Shown here: positions 1-7,721 of the stretch, piece after piece | Numbering within the stretch: the first letter of the stretch is position 1 | Layout of the letters: each line of letters begins with the position of its first letter | Origin: Sphingopyxis chilensis | GTDB taxonomy: Bacteria > Pseudomonadota > Alphaproteobacteria > Sphingomonadales > Sphingomonadaceae | NCBI RefSeq assembly: GCF_035930445.1 | Contig: NZ_CP142394.1 | Span: 2,761,501 to 2,825,500, forward strand | Reading direction: 5' to 3' | DNA length: 64,000 nucleotides | Translations under genes and position numbers: made by a program | Notes under the pieces: generated by a model | Seen by the model: the letters and a program-made list of their open reading frames with translations, nothing else | What the model was told of the DNA's origin: nothing | Database searches by the model: none

Positions 1-344
1 TCCCCCACAAGCGCATAGCCTACTCGCTCGACATTCGGGCGCGGGCTGCCATCGAGCGAGCCGGCGCCGCCATGCACAAAGGCAAAGCCGTTCGACGACC
101 CGATGAAAGCCGGAATGGCCTCACCCGCGGGGCCGCGCGTCGATCGTTGGACCGCCTGCGCCAGATCGTTCGCCATCACGGCACGCAGCCGGTTGATGCC
201 GCCCATCGCCTTCAGCCGTTCCTGCACCGCATCCTGCGTATCGACGCTGGCGCGCAAAAGGCCGACGCCCATCGCCGCGATCGCCGCGAAGATCGACAGC
301 GCGACGAGCATTTCTACAAGCGTGAAGCCGCGTTCGTCCCTCAT
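1..344 (-). CDS. gspJ: Type II secretion minor pseudopilin GspJ (3' end outside window)
   Basis: N-terminal 114 residues of a type IV-pilin-like minor pseudopilin. The prepilin peptidase site is visible right at the start: MRDERG, then FTLVEM with Glu at mature position +5, followed by a hydrophobic helix. The ATG at 344 overlaps the gspI stop as ATGA, which fixes the start and indicates translational coupling. GspJ caps the T2SS pseudopilus together with GspI, GspH and GspK. The C-terminus runs off the left edge, so gspK-N, if present, lie outside. Assignment as J rests on its place after gspI and on the pilin motif. Confidence 0.85.
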   Translation of the reverse strand, partial: MRDERGFTLVEMLVALSIFAAIAAMGVGLLRASVDTQDAVQERLKAMGGINRLRAVMANDLAQAVQRSTRGPAGEAIPAFIGSSNGFAFVHGGAGSLDGSPRPNVERVGYALVG

Positions 345-706
345 TGCGATGGCCGGATGATCGTCAGCGCCGCTTGCCCACGTCCGCTTTCGGGCCGGAC
401 GAGTAGGTCGATGCGCAGCAGCGCGTTATCGGCGGTCCTGGCGACACGTTGTTCGACGCGCCAGTTGCGCCCCGCGTTGGCGACGCCGATCGCACTGTTG
501 CCGATCGTCGGCGGGGCCGGGTCGGTCCACAGTTCGACCGCGCGGTTTTGGGCGACGATGCCCGCCATCGTGCTTTCGTCGAGGTCGCCCGCGGTGCGGA
601 TCGCATAGGCGTCGAGGCGGATCAGCGCGAGCGCGGCGATGCTGATGACGCTGAGCGCAACCAGCATTTCCAGCAGCGTAAACCCGCTTTCACGCTCACT
701 GGCCAC
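341..706 (-). CDS. gspI: Type II secretion minor pseudopilin GspI
   Basis: A 121-residue minor pseudopilin. The GTG start at 706 overlaps the end of gspH and puts the prepilin cleavage site (ESG, then FTLLEM) at residue 8-9, as expected for a short leader. An upstream-extended reading to 913 would only run into gspH. The hydrophobic N-helix is followed by a small globular domain with conserved aromatic/acidic residues (VELWTDP). It sits between gspH and gspJ with overlapping ends, so it is co-translated. Known role: initiates the pseudopilus tip complex in the periplasm. Confidence 0.88.
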   Translation of the reverse strand: MASERESGFTLLEMLVALSVISIAALALIRLDAYAIRTAGDLDESTMAGIVAQNRAVELWTDPAPPTIGNSAIGVANAGRNWRVEQRVARTADNALLRIDLLVRPESGRGQAALTIIRPSQ

Positions 707-1178
707 GACTGACCTCCCCGGTGGCGGAGACGCGCACCACTTCGCGCGCGTCGCCGCCGGCCAGCACGATGGCCTGCGGCGTCGGGCTGGTACCGACCCG
801 GTCGAAAAGCAGGCGCGCCGCGCCGCGACCGTCGCCCGCCTCGAAGCGGACGTTGCCGGACCAGTTCCGCCGTTCGAAGGCGCGACCGGGAAGCGGCTGC
901 CATTCGCCCGCAATCCGCCGTTCGAACCCGTAACCTGACGGCGCGAAATTGACCGCGACGCTGCGCCCCTCGATCACCGCCACATCGCGCGCGGCGGCAA
1001 GGCGCGCGGCGAGCCTGTCGGCCTCGCTGCGCACAGTGCGCTCTTCCCCGGGGATGGTCAGCACCACGGCCGTTGCCGCAAGTGCCATGATCGCGAGCAC
1101 GACCATCAGTTCGACAAGGGTGAAGCCGTTGGCGGGGGGACGCGCGCGCGCCTTAATTGTCGCTGCGAATATCCGCAT
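696..1178 (-). CDS. gspH: Type II secretion minor pseudopilin GspH
   Basis: A 160-residue pseudopilin with the prepilin motif NG-FTLVELMVVLAIMAL near residue 15, followed by a beta-rich domain (RTVRSEADRLAARL, then VAVIEGRSVAVNF) typical of GspH. The ATG at 1178 overlaps the gspG end by 26 bp; a later non-ATG start is possible. Its stop lies 11 bp inside gspI. It belongs to the minor pseudopilin set that builds the piston-like pseudopilus of the T2SS. Confidence 0.85.
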   Translation of the reverse strand: MRIFAATIKARARPPANGFTLVELMVVLAIMALAATAVVLTIPGEERTVRSEADRLAARLAAARDVAVIEGRSVAVNFAPSGYGFERRIAGEWQPLPGRAFERRNWSGNVRFEAGDGRGAARLLFDRVGTSPTPQAIVLAGGDAREVVRVSATGEVSRGQ

Positions 1179-1650
1179 TGTCGTCGGTCCCGCCGGGGGC
1201 GCCGTCGGCACCGAGCGACCAGACGTCGAACGCCTTCCCGTTCGGCCCCGGCGCCTGATAATTATAAGGGCGCCCCCAAGGATCGGCGGGCAGTTTCTTG
1301 ATATAGCCACCGCGGCGATAACGTTCGGGCTGCGCCAGCGCAGGCGGCGCAGTGACGAGCGCGTTCAGCCCGTCGGTCGAGGCCGGGTAGGTCAGATTGT
1401 CGAGCCGATATTGCTCGAGGGCGTTTTCGAGCGTCGAAATGTCGGCTTTCGCCTTCGTCACCATCGCGCGATCCTGGCTCGGCAGGACGTTGATCATCAC
1501 CACCGTGGCGAGCAGCCCGATGATGAAGATGACGACCATCAATTCGGTCAGGGTAAAGCCGCGCTCATCCTTCTTGCGGCGGCGGTGCACGGGCGGGCGG
1601 GCGGTATCGAGCATCAGGTGAAGGAATAGCTGCATCAGCGACATTTTCAT
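1153..1650 (-). CDS. gspG: Type II secretion major pseudopilin GspG
   Basis: A 165-residue major pseudopilin. The ATG at 1650 overlaps the gspF stop as ATGA. The leader is unusually long (about 33 residues, basic RRRKKDERG before FTLTELMVVIFIIG). Downstream are family hallmarks: the alpha-helix KADISTLENALEQYRLDNLTYP, the DPWGRPYNYQ segment and C-terminal VWSLGADGAPGG with acidic DDNAD residues that bind calcium in GspG. GspG polymerises into the pseudopilus that pushes folded substrates through the secretin. Confidence 0.93.
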   Translation of the reverse strand: MKMSLMQLFLHLMLDTARPPVHRRRKKDERGFTLTELMVVIFIIGLLATVVMINVLPSQDRAMVTKAKADISTLENALEQYRLDNLTYPASTDGLNALVTAPPALAQPERYRRGGYIKKLPADPWGRPYNYQAPGPNGKAFDVWSLGADGAPGGTDDNADIRSDN

Positions 1651-2861
1651 AGTCCGGCTAGGTTCTGCAACTGAAGGATCGGAAGCAGGATGGCGAGGAT
1701 GATAAGGGCAACGCATGACCCCATAACGACAATTATGACAGGTTCGAGAAGCGCCATCGACGCAGCCGTAAAGCGGTCGAATTCGCGTTCGAGATAGTCG
1801 GCGGCGCGTTCGAGCATGACTTCGAGCCGCCCGGCGCTTTCACCACTCGCCGTCATATAGACGAGCAGCGGCGGAAACACCCCGGCGTCGCGCAGCGCTG
1901 TGGACAGGCCGCCGCCGGCACGCACCTGATCGACGATATGCGCCGTCGCGCTGGCGAGCGCGGCATTGCGGATCGTCGGCACCGTCAGCTTCAGCCCTTC
2001 GACAAGCGGCAGGCGGCTCGACACCATCGTCGAGAGCGTTCGGGCGAAGCGCGCCGCATAGAGATCACGGAGCAGACGCCCCAGGAGCGGCAGACGAAGC
2101 AGCCGCGCATCGACCGCGGCCTTGAACGCCGGGCGTCGCAGCGCGACGACCCAGCCGAACGTGGCAGCGGCGATCAGCAGCGCGATCAGCCACCACCAAT
2201 TGGCGGCGAAGCTTGAAATGGCGATCACCGCGCGGGTCAGGAACGGGAGCTGTTGGCCCGTATCGGTGAATTGTTCGACGACCCGCGGAACGACGAAGAT
2301 CATCAACGCCGCAACCACGCCGATCGCCACCACCGCGAGCACGATCGGATAGGCGAGCGCGGCAATCAGTTTGCCGCGGACTTCGGCCTGGCGTTCGAGC
2401 AGGTCGGCGAGGCGCGCAAGGATCGTCGTCAGGCTGCCCGTCGTCTCGCCCGCGGCGACCATCGCGCGATAGAGCGGCGGGAAGCTGGCCGGCTGGCGCG
2501 CCATCGCATCGGCGAGGCGGCGGCCTTCGAGCAGGCCGGCGTGGACGTCGCCGACGACGGCGCGCGCGCTTTCGGCCTCGCTCTGCCGCGTCAATGTGCG
2601 CAGCGCCTCTTCGAGCGGCGCGACTTCGGCGAGCGTCGCGAGCTGGCGCGTGAACAGCGCGAGTTCCTTGCTGCCGAGCTTGTTCTTGCGAAAGGCGAGC
2701 AGCGAGCGGCCCGTGGGCTTCGCGCCCGCCGCCTCGACCGCAACGATATGGAATTTGCGGCGGACCAGGTCCGCGCGCGCCGCGTCGTCGTTCGTGGCGG
2801 TCAGCCGTCCCTTGCGCTCGCGGCCCTGCGGATCGATCGCCACATAGCGATAATCAGGCAT
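1647..2861 (-). CDS. gspF: Type II secretion inner-membrane platform protein GspF
   Basis: A 404-residue polytopic platform protein, the normal family length. It starts DYRYVAIDPQGRERKG, typical of GspF/PilC, and contains two repeats of the T2SSF domain (about residues 70-190 and 270-395). Three membrane segments are visible around 170-190, 215-240 and 370-395. It works with the GspE ATPase to assemble the pseudopilus. It overlaps gspE by 8 bp and gspG by 4 bp inside the operon. Confidence 0.95.
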   Translation of the reverse strand: MPDYRYVAIDPQGRERKGRLTATNDDAARADLVRRKFHIVAVEAAGAKPTGRSLLAFRKNKLGSKELALFTRQLATLAEVAPLEEALRTLTRQSEAESARAVVGDVHAGLLEGRRLADAMARQPASFPPLYRAMVAAGETTGSLTTILARLADLLERQAEVRGKLIAALAYPIVLAVVAIGVVAALMIFVVPRVVEQFTDTGQQLPFLTRAVIAISSFAANWWWLIALLIAAATFGWVVALRRPAFKAAVDARLLRLPLLGRLLRDLYAARFARTLSTMVSSRLPLVEGLKLTVPTIRNAALASATAHIVDQVRAGGGLSTALRDAGVFPPLLVYMTASGESAGRLEVMLERAADYLEREFDRFTAASMALLEPVIIVVMGSCVALIILAILLPILQLQNLAGL

Positions 2862-4347
2862 CGATTTCCTCGCGCCGCGCGATGCGGATCGCCTCTTCGG
2901 CGGTCGTCAGCCCCTTCGCGACCATTGCCCGCGCCGCCGAGGCGAGCGTCGGCGATTTGAGGAAGGCGTGGCGCGTGATCATCGATTCGTCGCCGCCGGC
3001 GTAGATATAGCGCCGGACGGTTTCATCGACCTTGATCGCCTCGAACACGCCGATGCGGCCCTTGAACCCTGTGCCGCCGCAGTGATCGCAGCCCTTGGGG
3101 CGCCAGATCACGGTGCCGATGTCGAGCCCGAGGATGGCGGCGACGCTGTTGTCGGCCTGCACCGGTTCGCGGCAATTGTCGCAAAGTTTGCGCACAAGTC
3201 GTTGCGCGAGGACGGCGCGGAGGGTGGAGGCTAGAAGAAAAGGCTCTACTTTCAAATCCTTAAGACGCGTTATCGCGCCCACCGCATCGTTGGTGTGCAC
3301 GGTCGAGAGGACGAGGTGCCCGGTGAGCGAGGCCTGCACCGCGATGTCGGCGGTCTCGCGGTCGCGGATTTCGCCGACCATCACGACGTCGGGATCCTGG
3401 CGCAGGATGGCGCGGAGGCCGGCGGCGAAGTCGAGCCCGACCTTGCTGTTCACCTGCGTCTGCCCGACGCCGTCGACGGCATATTCGACCGGATCCTCGA
3501 CGGTCAGGATATTGCGCTGGCCGTCGTTGAGCTGCTTGAGCGCGGCGTAAAGCGTCGTCGTCTTGCCCGATCCGGTCGGCCCGGTGACGAGGATGATGCC
3601 GTTGGGTTCGGCGAGCGCCTCGCGCAAAATCCGGTCGGCCTCGCCCGAGAGGCCGAGCACGTCGAAGTCGATCCCCGCCGCATCCTTGTCGAGGATACGC
3701 ATCACGACCCGCTCGCCCGCGCGGCTGGGCAGCGTCGAGACGCGGACGTCGACCGCCTTGCCCGCGAGCGTGAGCCCGATGCGGCCGTCCTGCGGCACGC
3801 GGCGCTCGGCGATGTCGAGGCGCGCCATCACCTTGATGCGGCTGACAACGACGGGGGCGACGTGGGGCGGCATGCGCAGATGTTCGCGCAGCACGCCGTC
3901 GGCGCGCATGCGCACGACGAGCCCGCTTTCATAGGGCTCGATATGGATGTCGCTGACCCCCTGCCGCACCGCCTCCGCGATGATCGCGTTGATCAGGCGG
4001 ATCGCCGGGGCGTCGTCGGCGCTGTCGAGAAGGTCCTCGGCGCTGGGGATGCCGAGATCGAGGTCGCTGCCGTCGAGCGAACCCGCCATCGCCGCGGCCG
4101 AGCTATCGACCGCATAATGATCCGACAGCAGCCGGTCGAAATCGGCGGCGCTGGCGGTCACGACGCGCAGCGGCTGTGCGAGGTAGCGTTTGACCTCGAT
4201 CAGCACCGCAGGGTCGCCGTCCTCGCGCAGCGTCGCGAGCCAGACGCCGTTTTCGCCCGGCGCGATCACGACGCCATGTGCGCGGGCAAAGCCGTAGGGA
4301 ATATCGACCGGCGCCGGAGGAGGCGCCGCCGGTTCGATGTCGGTCAC
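2854..4347 (-). CDS. gspE: Type II secretion ATPase GspE
   Basis: A 497-residue cytoplasmic assembly ATPase of the GspE/PilB family. Walker A GPTGSGKT lies at residues 256-263, followed by the Asp box, the Walker B region (DPDVVMVGEIRD) and the His box (LTGHLVLSTVHTN). A four-cysteine zinc module (CDNC ... CDHC) sits near residues 390-440. The GTG start overlaps the gspD stop (GTGA), so coupled translation is likely. It powers pseudopilus extension at the inner membrane. Confidence 0.96.
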   Translation of the reverse strand: MTDIEPAAPPPAPVDIPYGFARAHGVVIAPGENGVWLATLREDGDPAVLIEVKRYLAQPLRVVTASAADFDRLLSDHYAVDSSAAAMAGSLDGSDLDLGIPSAEDLLDSADDAPAIRLINAIIAEAVRQGVSDIHIEPYESGLVVRMRADGVLREHLRMPPHVAPVVVSRIKVMARLDIAERRVPQDGRIGLTLAGKAVDVRVSTLPSRAGERVVMRILDKDAAGIDFDVLGLSGEADRILREALAEPNGIILVTGPTGSGKTTTLYAALKQLNDGQRNILTVEDPVEYAVDGVGQTQVNSKVGLDFAAGLRAILRQDPDVVMVGEIRDRETADIAVQASLTGHLVLSTVHTNDAVGAITRLKDLKVEPFLLASTLRAVLAQRLVRKLCDNCREPVQADNSVAAILGLDIGTVIWRPKGCDHCGGTGFKGRIGVFEAIKVDETVRRYIYAGGDESMITRHAFLKSPTLASAARAMVAKGLTTAEEAIRIARREEIDA

Positions 4348-6554
4348 GGATAGTCTCCGGCAGGCGGCGTCGGCGCCTGCGACGTCGAGGGGGGAACGTC
4401 GGTCGGCGTGACGCTGCCGTCGGGACCGCGCAGTTCGGGCAGATCCACGGGGCCGACCGTGACGTCGGCCGACGTCGGCGGCGACGGCGGGGTCGTGCCC
4501 ATATAGTCGCGCACCAGCGTGTCGATCGCGGGTTCGACGTCGGGATTCCGCTGCAGCTGGAAATTGCGGATATAGCCATAGCGGCGCGCGGTGAGCGCGG
4601 CATTGTCCTCGCGGCTTTTCAGGATGGTCGGGCGGATGAAGACCATAAGGTTGGTCTTCGCGCGCGTCCGGCTACGCGATTTGAACAGCTCGCCGATGAG
4701 CGGGATGTCGCTGAGCAGCGGAATGCGTTCGATCGTCCGGCGCTCGTCGTCGTTGAGCAGGCCGCCGATCGCGAGGATTTCGCCGTCATCGACGGTCAGC
4801 ACGGTTTCGAACGAGCGCTTGTTGAGGATGAGGTCGCTGTTGCGCGAGGATACCGGCCCCGCGACGCTCGACACTTCCTGGCGAAGGAAGAGCTTGACCT
4901 CGCCCGCGCCGTTGACCTGCGGCGTGACGTCGAGCTTGATGCCGACCTCTTCGCGCTGCACGGTGCGGAAGGCTTCGTCGAAATTGTCGGAAAGCGCTTC
5001 GCCCGTCGTGATCGGCACTTCCTGCCCGACGAGGAATTTCGCCGCCTGATTGTCGAGCGTGACGATGTGCGGCGTCGCGAGCAGGTTCGACGTCGTGTCC
5101 GATTTCACGGCATTGATGATCGCGCCGAAGATGGTGTTCTTGCCGATGTCACCCGCGAAGCCGGCAAAGCCGCCGGTCGCCGAAAGCAGCGACGCTGCGG
5201 CGGCTTCCTGCAAACTGTTGCCGAGCGCGCTCGACGTCTGGGTAACGACCGTGGTGCCGTCGACGGTTGTCGTTTCCTGCTGAAGCTGTGTCGACGCATA
5301 GGCGCCGCCGAGCGTCAATATGTTCGGCGACGCATTGCTGTAGCTCGTCGCGACGAACGGGATATTCTTGCCGCCGAGCAGGAACTGGACGCCGAGGCGT
5401 TTTGCGGCATCGTCGCCGATCTCGACGACGATCGCCTCGACGAGCACCTGTTGGCGGCGACTGTCGAGCTGGCGGATCAGTTCGCCGAGCATTCGCTGCA
5501 CTTCGCTGTTGGCGGCGACAATGATCGCATTGGCGCCTTCGTAACGCGTGACGATGGCGGGACCACGGGTCGAGATGCTGCCGGTGCCGCCCGCGCCGGT
5601 CGATGCCGACGTGGTCGCCGCGGGTGCCGGCGCGGGTGTGCTGTTGCCGCCCGACGACGAGGAAGAGGACGACGACGTCGCTGGCGGCAGGCCGGCCTTT
5701 TGCGCCGGGTCGCTGCCGCCGCCGATCAGTTGCTGGAGCGTCGGAAGCAGGGTTTCGGCATTGGCATGTTCGAGCCAGTAGACGCGCAGTTCGGTGCCCC
5801 CCGCCGCCTTGGCATCGAGATCGTTCGCCATCGAAACGAAGCGCGCGACAAGCGCCTGGTCGCCCCGGAGCGCGATCGCGTTGCTGCTGTCGATCGGGAC
5901 GATCGCGACCGGCGCGCGCGCGCCCTCGCCCGCTGCCGGGACGAGCGCCTGCAACGCGGCGGCGATTTCGCGCGCGCCCGCGTTTTTCAGCGTCACGATC
6001 TGGCTGGTCGAGCTGTCGCGGTCGATGCTCGACGCAAGCGCCCGGATGCGGCGGATATTGTCGGCGAAGTCGGCGACGACGAGGCTGTTGGCGTTGCGGT
6101 TCGCGGTCAGCGAACCTTGCGCGCTGACGAGCGGGCGCAGCGTTTCGACCGCAGCGACGGCGTCGATATGGCGGAGGCGGATGATTTCGGTGACGAACTG
6201 GTTCTGCGCCGCGCCGCCGCTGCCGATGCGGCCGGGCTGTGCCGCGGCGCCGTCGATCGGCTGGACGCGGTAGCTGCCGTTCGGCCCCGGCACCGCGACG
6301 AGGCCGTTCGAGCGCAAGGTGGCAAGGAATATCTCGAAATATTCGCTGCGCGACAGCGGCCGGTCGGTGACGACCGACACCTTGCCGTTGACGCGCCCGT
6401 CGATGACGAAGGTGCGCCCGGTGATCCGCGCCGCGTCCTGGATGAAGGCGCGGATGTCGGCGTCGCGGACGTTGAGCGTATATTGGGCGACCGCGGGTGC
6501 CGGCGTGGCGGAAACGAGCGCGGCGGCGAGCATGAGAGATAGTTTAAGACGCAT
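4344..6554 (-). CDS. gspD: Type II secretion outer-membrane secretin GspD
   Basis: A 736-residue secretin. The start MRLKLSLML gives a clean Sec signal peptide ending ...PAVA before Q. N0 (YTLNVRDADIRAFIQ) and N1-N3 ring domains follow, with a long Ser/Gly/Pro/Thr-rich loop around residues 310-350 inside an N domain, then the secretin core (VPITTGEALSDNFDE, KLDVTPQVN, IGGLLNDDERRTIERIPLLSDIP). The C-terminal tail past the barrel is Pro/Thr-rich and could be the pilotin-binding S region. It forms the outer-membrane exit channel. The gene starts 5 bp after the gspC stop. Confidence 0.95.
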   Translation of the reverse strand: MRLKLSLMLAAALVSATPAPAVAQYTLNVRDADIRAFIQDAARITGRTFVIDGRVNGKVSVVTDRPLSRSEYFEIFLATLRSNGLVAVPGPNGSYRVQPIDGAAAQPGRIGSGGAAQNQFVTEIIRLRHIDAVAAVETLRPLVSAQGSLTANRNANSLVVADFADNIRRIRALASSIDRDSSTSQIVTLKNAGAREIAAALQALVPAAGEGARAPVAIVPIDSSNAIALRGDQALVARFVSMANDLDAKAAGGTELRVYWLEHANAETLLPTLQQLIGGGSDPAQKAGLPPATSSSSSSSSGGNSTPAPAPAATTSASTGAGGTGSISTRGPAIVTRYEGANAIIVAANSEVQRMLGELIRQLDSRRQQVLVEAIVVEIGDDAAKRLGVQFLLGGKNIPFVATSYSNASPNILTLGGAYASTQLQQETTTVDGTTVVTQTSSALGNSLQEAAAASLLSATGGFAGFAGDIGKNTIFGAIINAVKSDTTSNLLATPHIVTLDNQAAKFLVGQEVPITTGEALSDNFDEAFRTVQREEVGIKLDVTPQVNGAGEVKLFLRQEVSSVAGPVSSRNSDLILNKRSFETVLTVDDGEILAIGGLLNDDERRTIERIPLLSDIPLIGELFKSRSRTRAKTNLMVFIRPTILKSREDNAALTARRYGYIRNFQLQRNPDVEPAIDTLVRDYMGTTPPSPPTSADVTVGPVDLPELRGPDGSVTPTDVPPSTSQAPTPPAGDYP

Positions 6555-6559
6555 AAACC

Positions 6560-7435
6560 CTATTGCTTCGACAGGAAGATGGCGACGGGAACGACGCTGG
6601 CGCCGCGTTCGACCTCGAGCGCGATGCGCGCGCCCGGGGCAAGTTGGTTGGCAAGCCCCGCGATGTCGCTCGCCGAGCTGATCGGGCGGCCGTTCACCGA
6701 ACGGACGACATCGCCGGGGCGCAGCCCCGCGGCGCGGAACGCCGCCCCGTCGCCCTGCGGCTGGACGACGACCCCGGTGACGCGGCCCTCTTCGGTACGC
6801 GGGGCGAAACCGATCCCGGCCTTGATCGCCGCGGGAGTCATTTCGCCGCTGGTGCCGCTGGGCGCCGCGCCGATCTCGGGCGTCGGCGCGGGAAGCGCAC
6901 CCCCGGGGCTGGCAACGGGCGCCTCGCCGCTTTGGTCGAGAAACAGGCTTTCGCGCGCACCGCCGCGGTCGAGCAGCACATGGTCGAAAGCGACGCCGGC
7001 GAGTTTCAGCCCCGGCGCGATCTCTTCGCCGACGGCGTAGCTGGTCTGCACCCCGTCCTCGCCCGCGATGATCGCCGAACCGCCGCCGGTCGCTTCGTTG
7101 AGGTTGATCCCGAAAAGCGTGAGCCCGGCCGAGGTGACGGTCGCGGTGGCGGGCCCCTGAACATTGCCGCGAAAAAAGGGATCGAGGCTGGAGAAAAGCG
7201 CGCGCCGTTCGGCGGGCGATGCGATGACGGCGGTCTGCGGCTGCCACGCGCCGAGCGGCGACAATGGGGTGAGGAGGGTCCAGAGCAGGCGGACGCATTG
7301 CCAGATCAAGAGCGCGCCGAGCAGGCCCACGACCAGCATCGGCCAGATTTCGCGCGGGGTCCGCTTTCGCGCACGCAGCCACGAAGGCAGCGCGCGCGGC
7401 AGCCGAATGGCCGATCCGGACATCAGCGTTGCCAT
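6560..7435 (-). CDS. gspC: Type II secretion inner-membrane clamp protein GspC
   Basis: A 291-residue bitopic protein, first gene of the operon. One transmembrane helix near residues 32-55 (PMLVVGLLGALLIWQC), a homology region around 90-160 that contacts the secretin, and a C-terminal PDZ domain (about 215-288, with AGLRPGDVVRSVNGRPISS). The ATG at 7435 (MATLMSG) is preferred; a longer reading to 7498 would run into the Pho-box-like array upstream. GspC links GspD to the inner-membrane platform and contributes to substrate selection. Confidence 0.9.
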   Translation of the reverse strand: MATLMSGSAIRLPRALPSWLRARKRTPREIWPMLVVGLLGALLIWQCVRLLWTLLTPLSPLGAWQPQTAVIASPAERRALFSSLDPFFRGNVQGPATATVTSAGLTLFGINLNEATGGGSAIIAGEDGVQTSYAVGEEIAPGLKLAGVAFDHVLLDRGGARESLFLDQSGEAPVASPGGALPAPTPEIGAAPSGTSGEMTPAAIKAGIGFAPRTEEGRVTGVVVQPQGDGAAFRAAGLRPGDVVRSVNGRPISSASDIAGLANQLAPGARIALEVERGASVVPVAIFLSKQ

Positions 7436-7487
7436 GTGGTTATCTGTCCCCCAACCGAAAAAGCATCTCGCGAATCGCCTAGGGGCG

Positions 7488-7531
7488 ATTGGTGACAATC
7501 AGTTGACGGGAAGATTACAGTTTTTTGTCAG
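7488..7531 (-). promoter_or_regulatory. Putative PhoB-box array upstream of gspC
   Basis: Four 11-bp units read consecutively on the minus strand: CTGACAAAAAA, CTGTAATCTTC, CCGTCAACTGA, TTGTCACCAAT. The first 18 bp (7514-7531, CTGACAAAAAACTGTAAT) match the classical Pho box CTGTCATAAAACTGTCAT at 15 of 18 positions. The array ends 52 bp before the gspC start codon. This strongly suggests phosphate-starvation control of the whole T2SS operon; the phasing is seen, the regulator is inferred. Confidence 0.72.
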
Positions 7532-7588
7532 TCGGGCGAGTCCGGTGCGGCGGGCGGGGGCGAAGCACCGAACTCTCCTCATTTCGTT

Positions 7589-7710
7589 ATCCCGGCGAAG
7601 GCGGGGATGACGGGCGGGTGGAGCCATCGGCCTTGCGCACGGCCGATGCCCCCCACCCCCTGCGCCCCGGATCAGGTCCGGGGCTCGCTGCCCTCCCCTG
7701 AAGGGGAGGG
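7589..7710. repeat. Cluster of four inverted repeats between the receptor gene and gspC
   Basis: Four hairpins lie in tandem in the 286-bp gap. 7589-7608 (ATCCCGGCGAAGGCGGGGAT) has the look of the common dispersed sphingomonad repeat. 7625-7648 has arms CATCGGCC/GGCCGATG. 7664-7684 has arms GCCCCGGA/TCCGGGGC. 7691-7710 is CCCTCCCC-TGAA-GGGGAGGG. The last two sit directly downstream of the TonB receptor stop at 7722 and probably act as its terminator or mRNA 3' stabiliser. Nothing else coding was seen here apart from the Pho-box array. Confidence 0.6.
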
Positions 7711-7721
7711 CGTCAGTTGGG

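Noticed and set aside
4278..6542. 754-codon plus-strand frame opposite gspD
   Set aside because: Low-complexity Arg/Asp/Ala translation, no ribosome site or motif; antisense shadow of the secretin gene.
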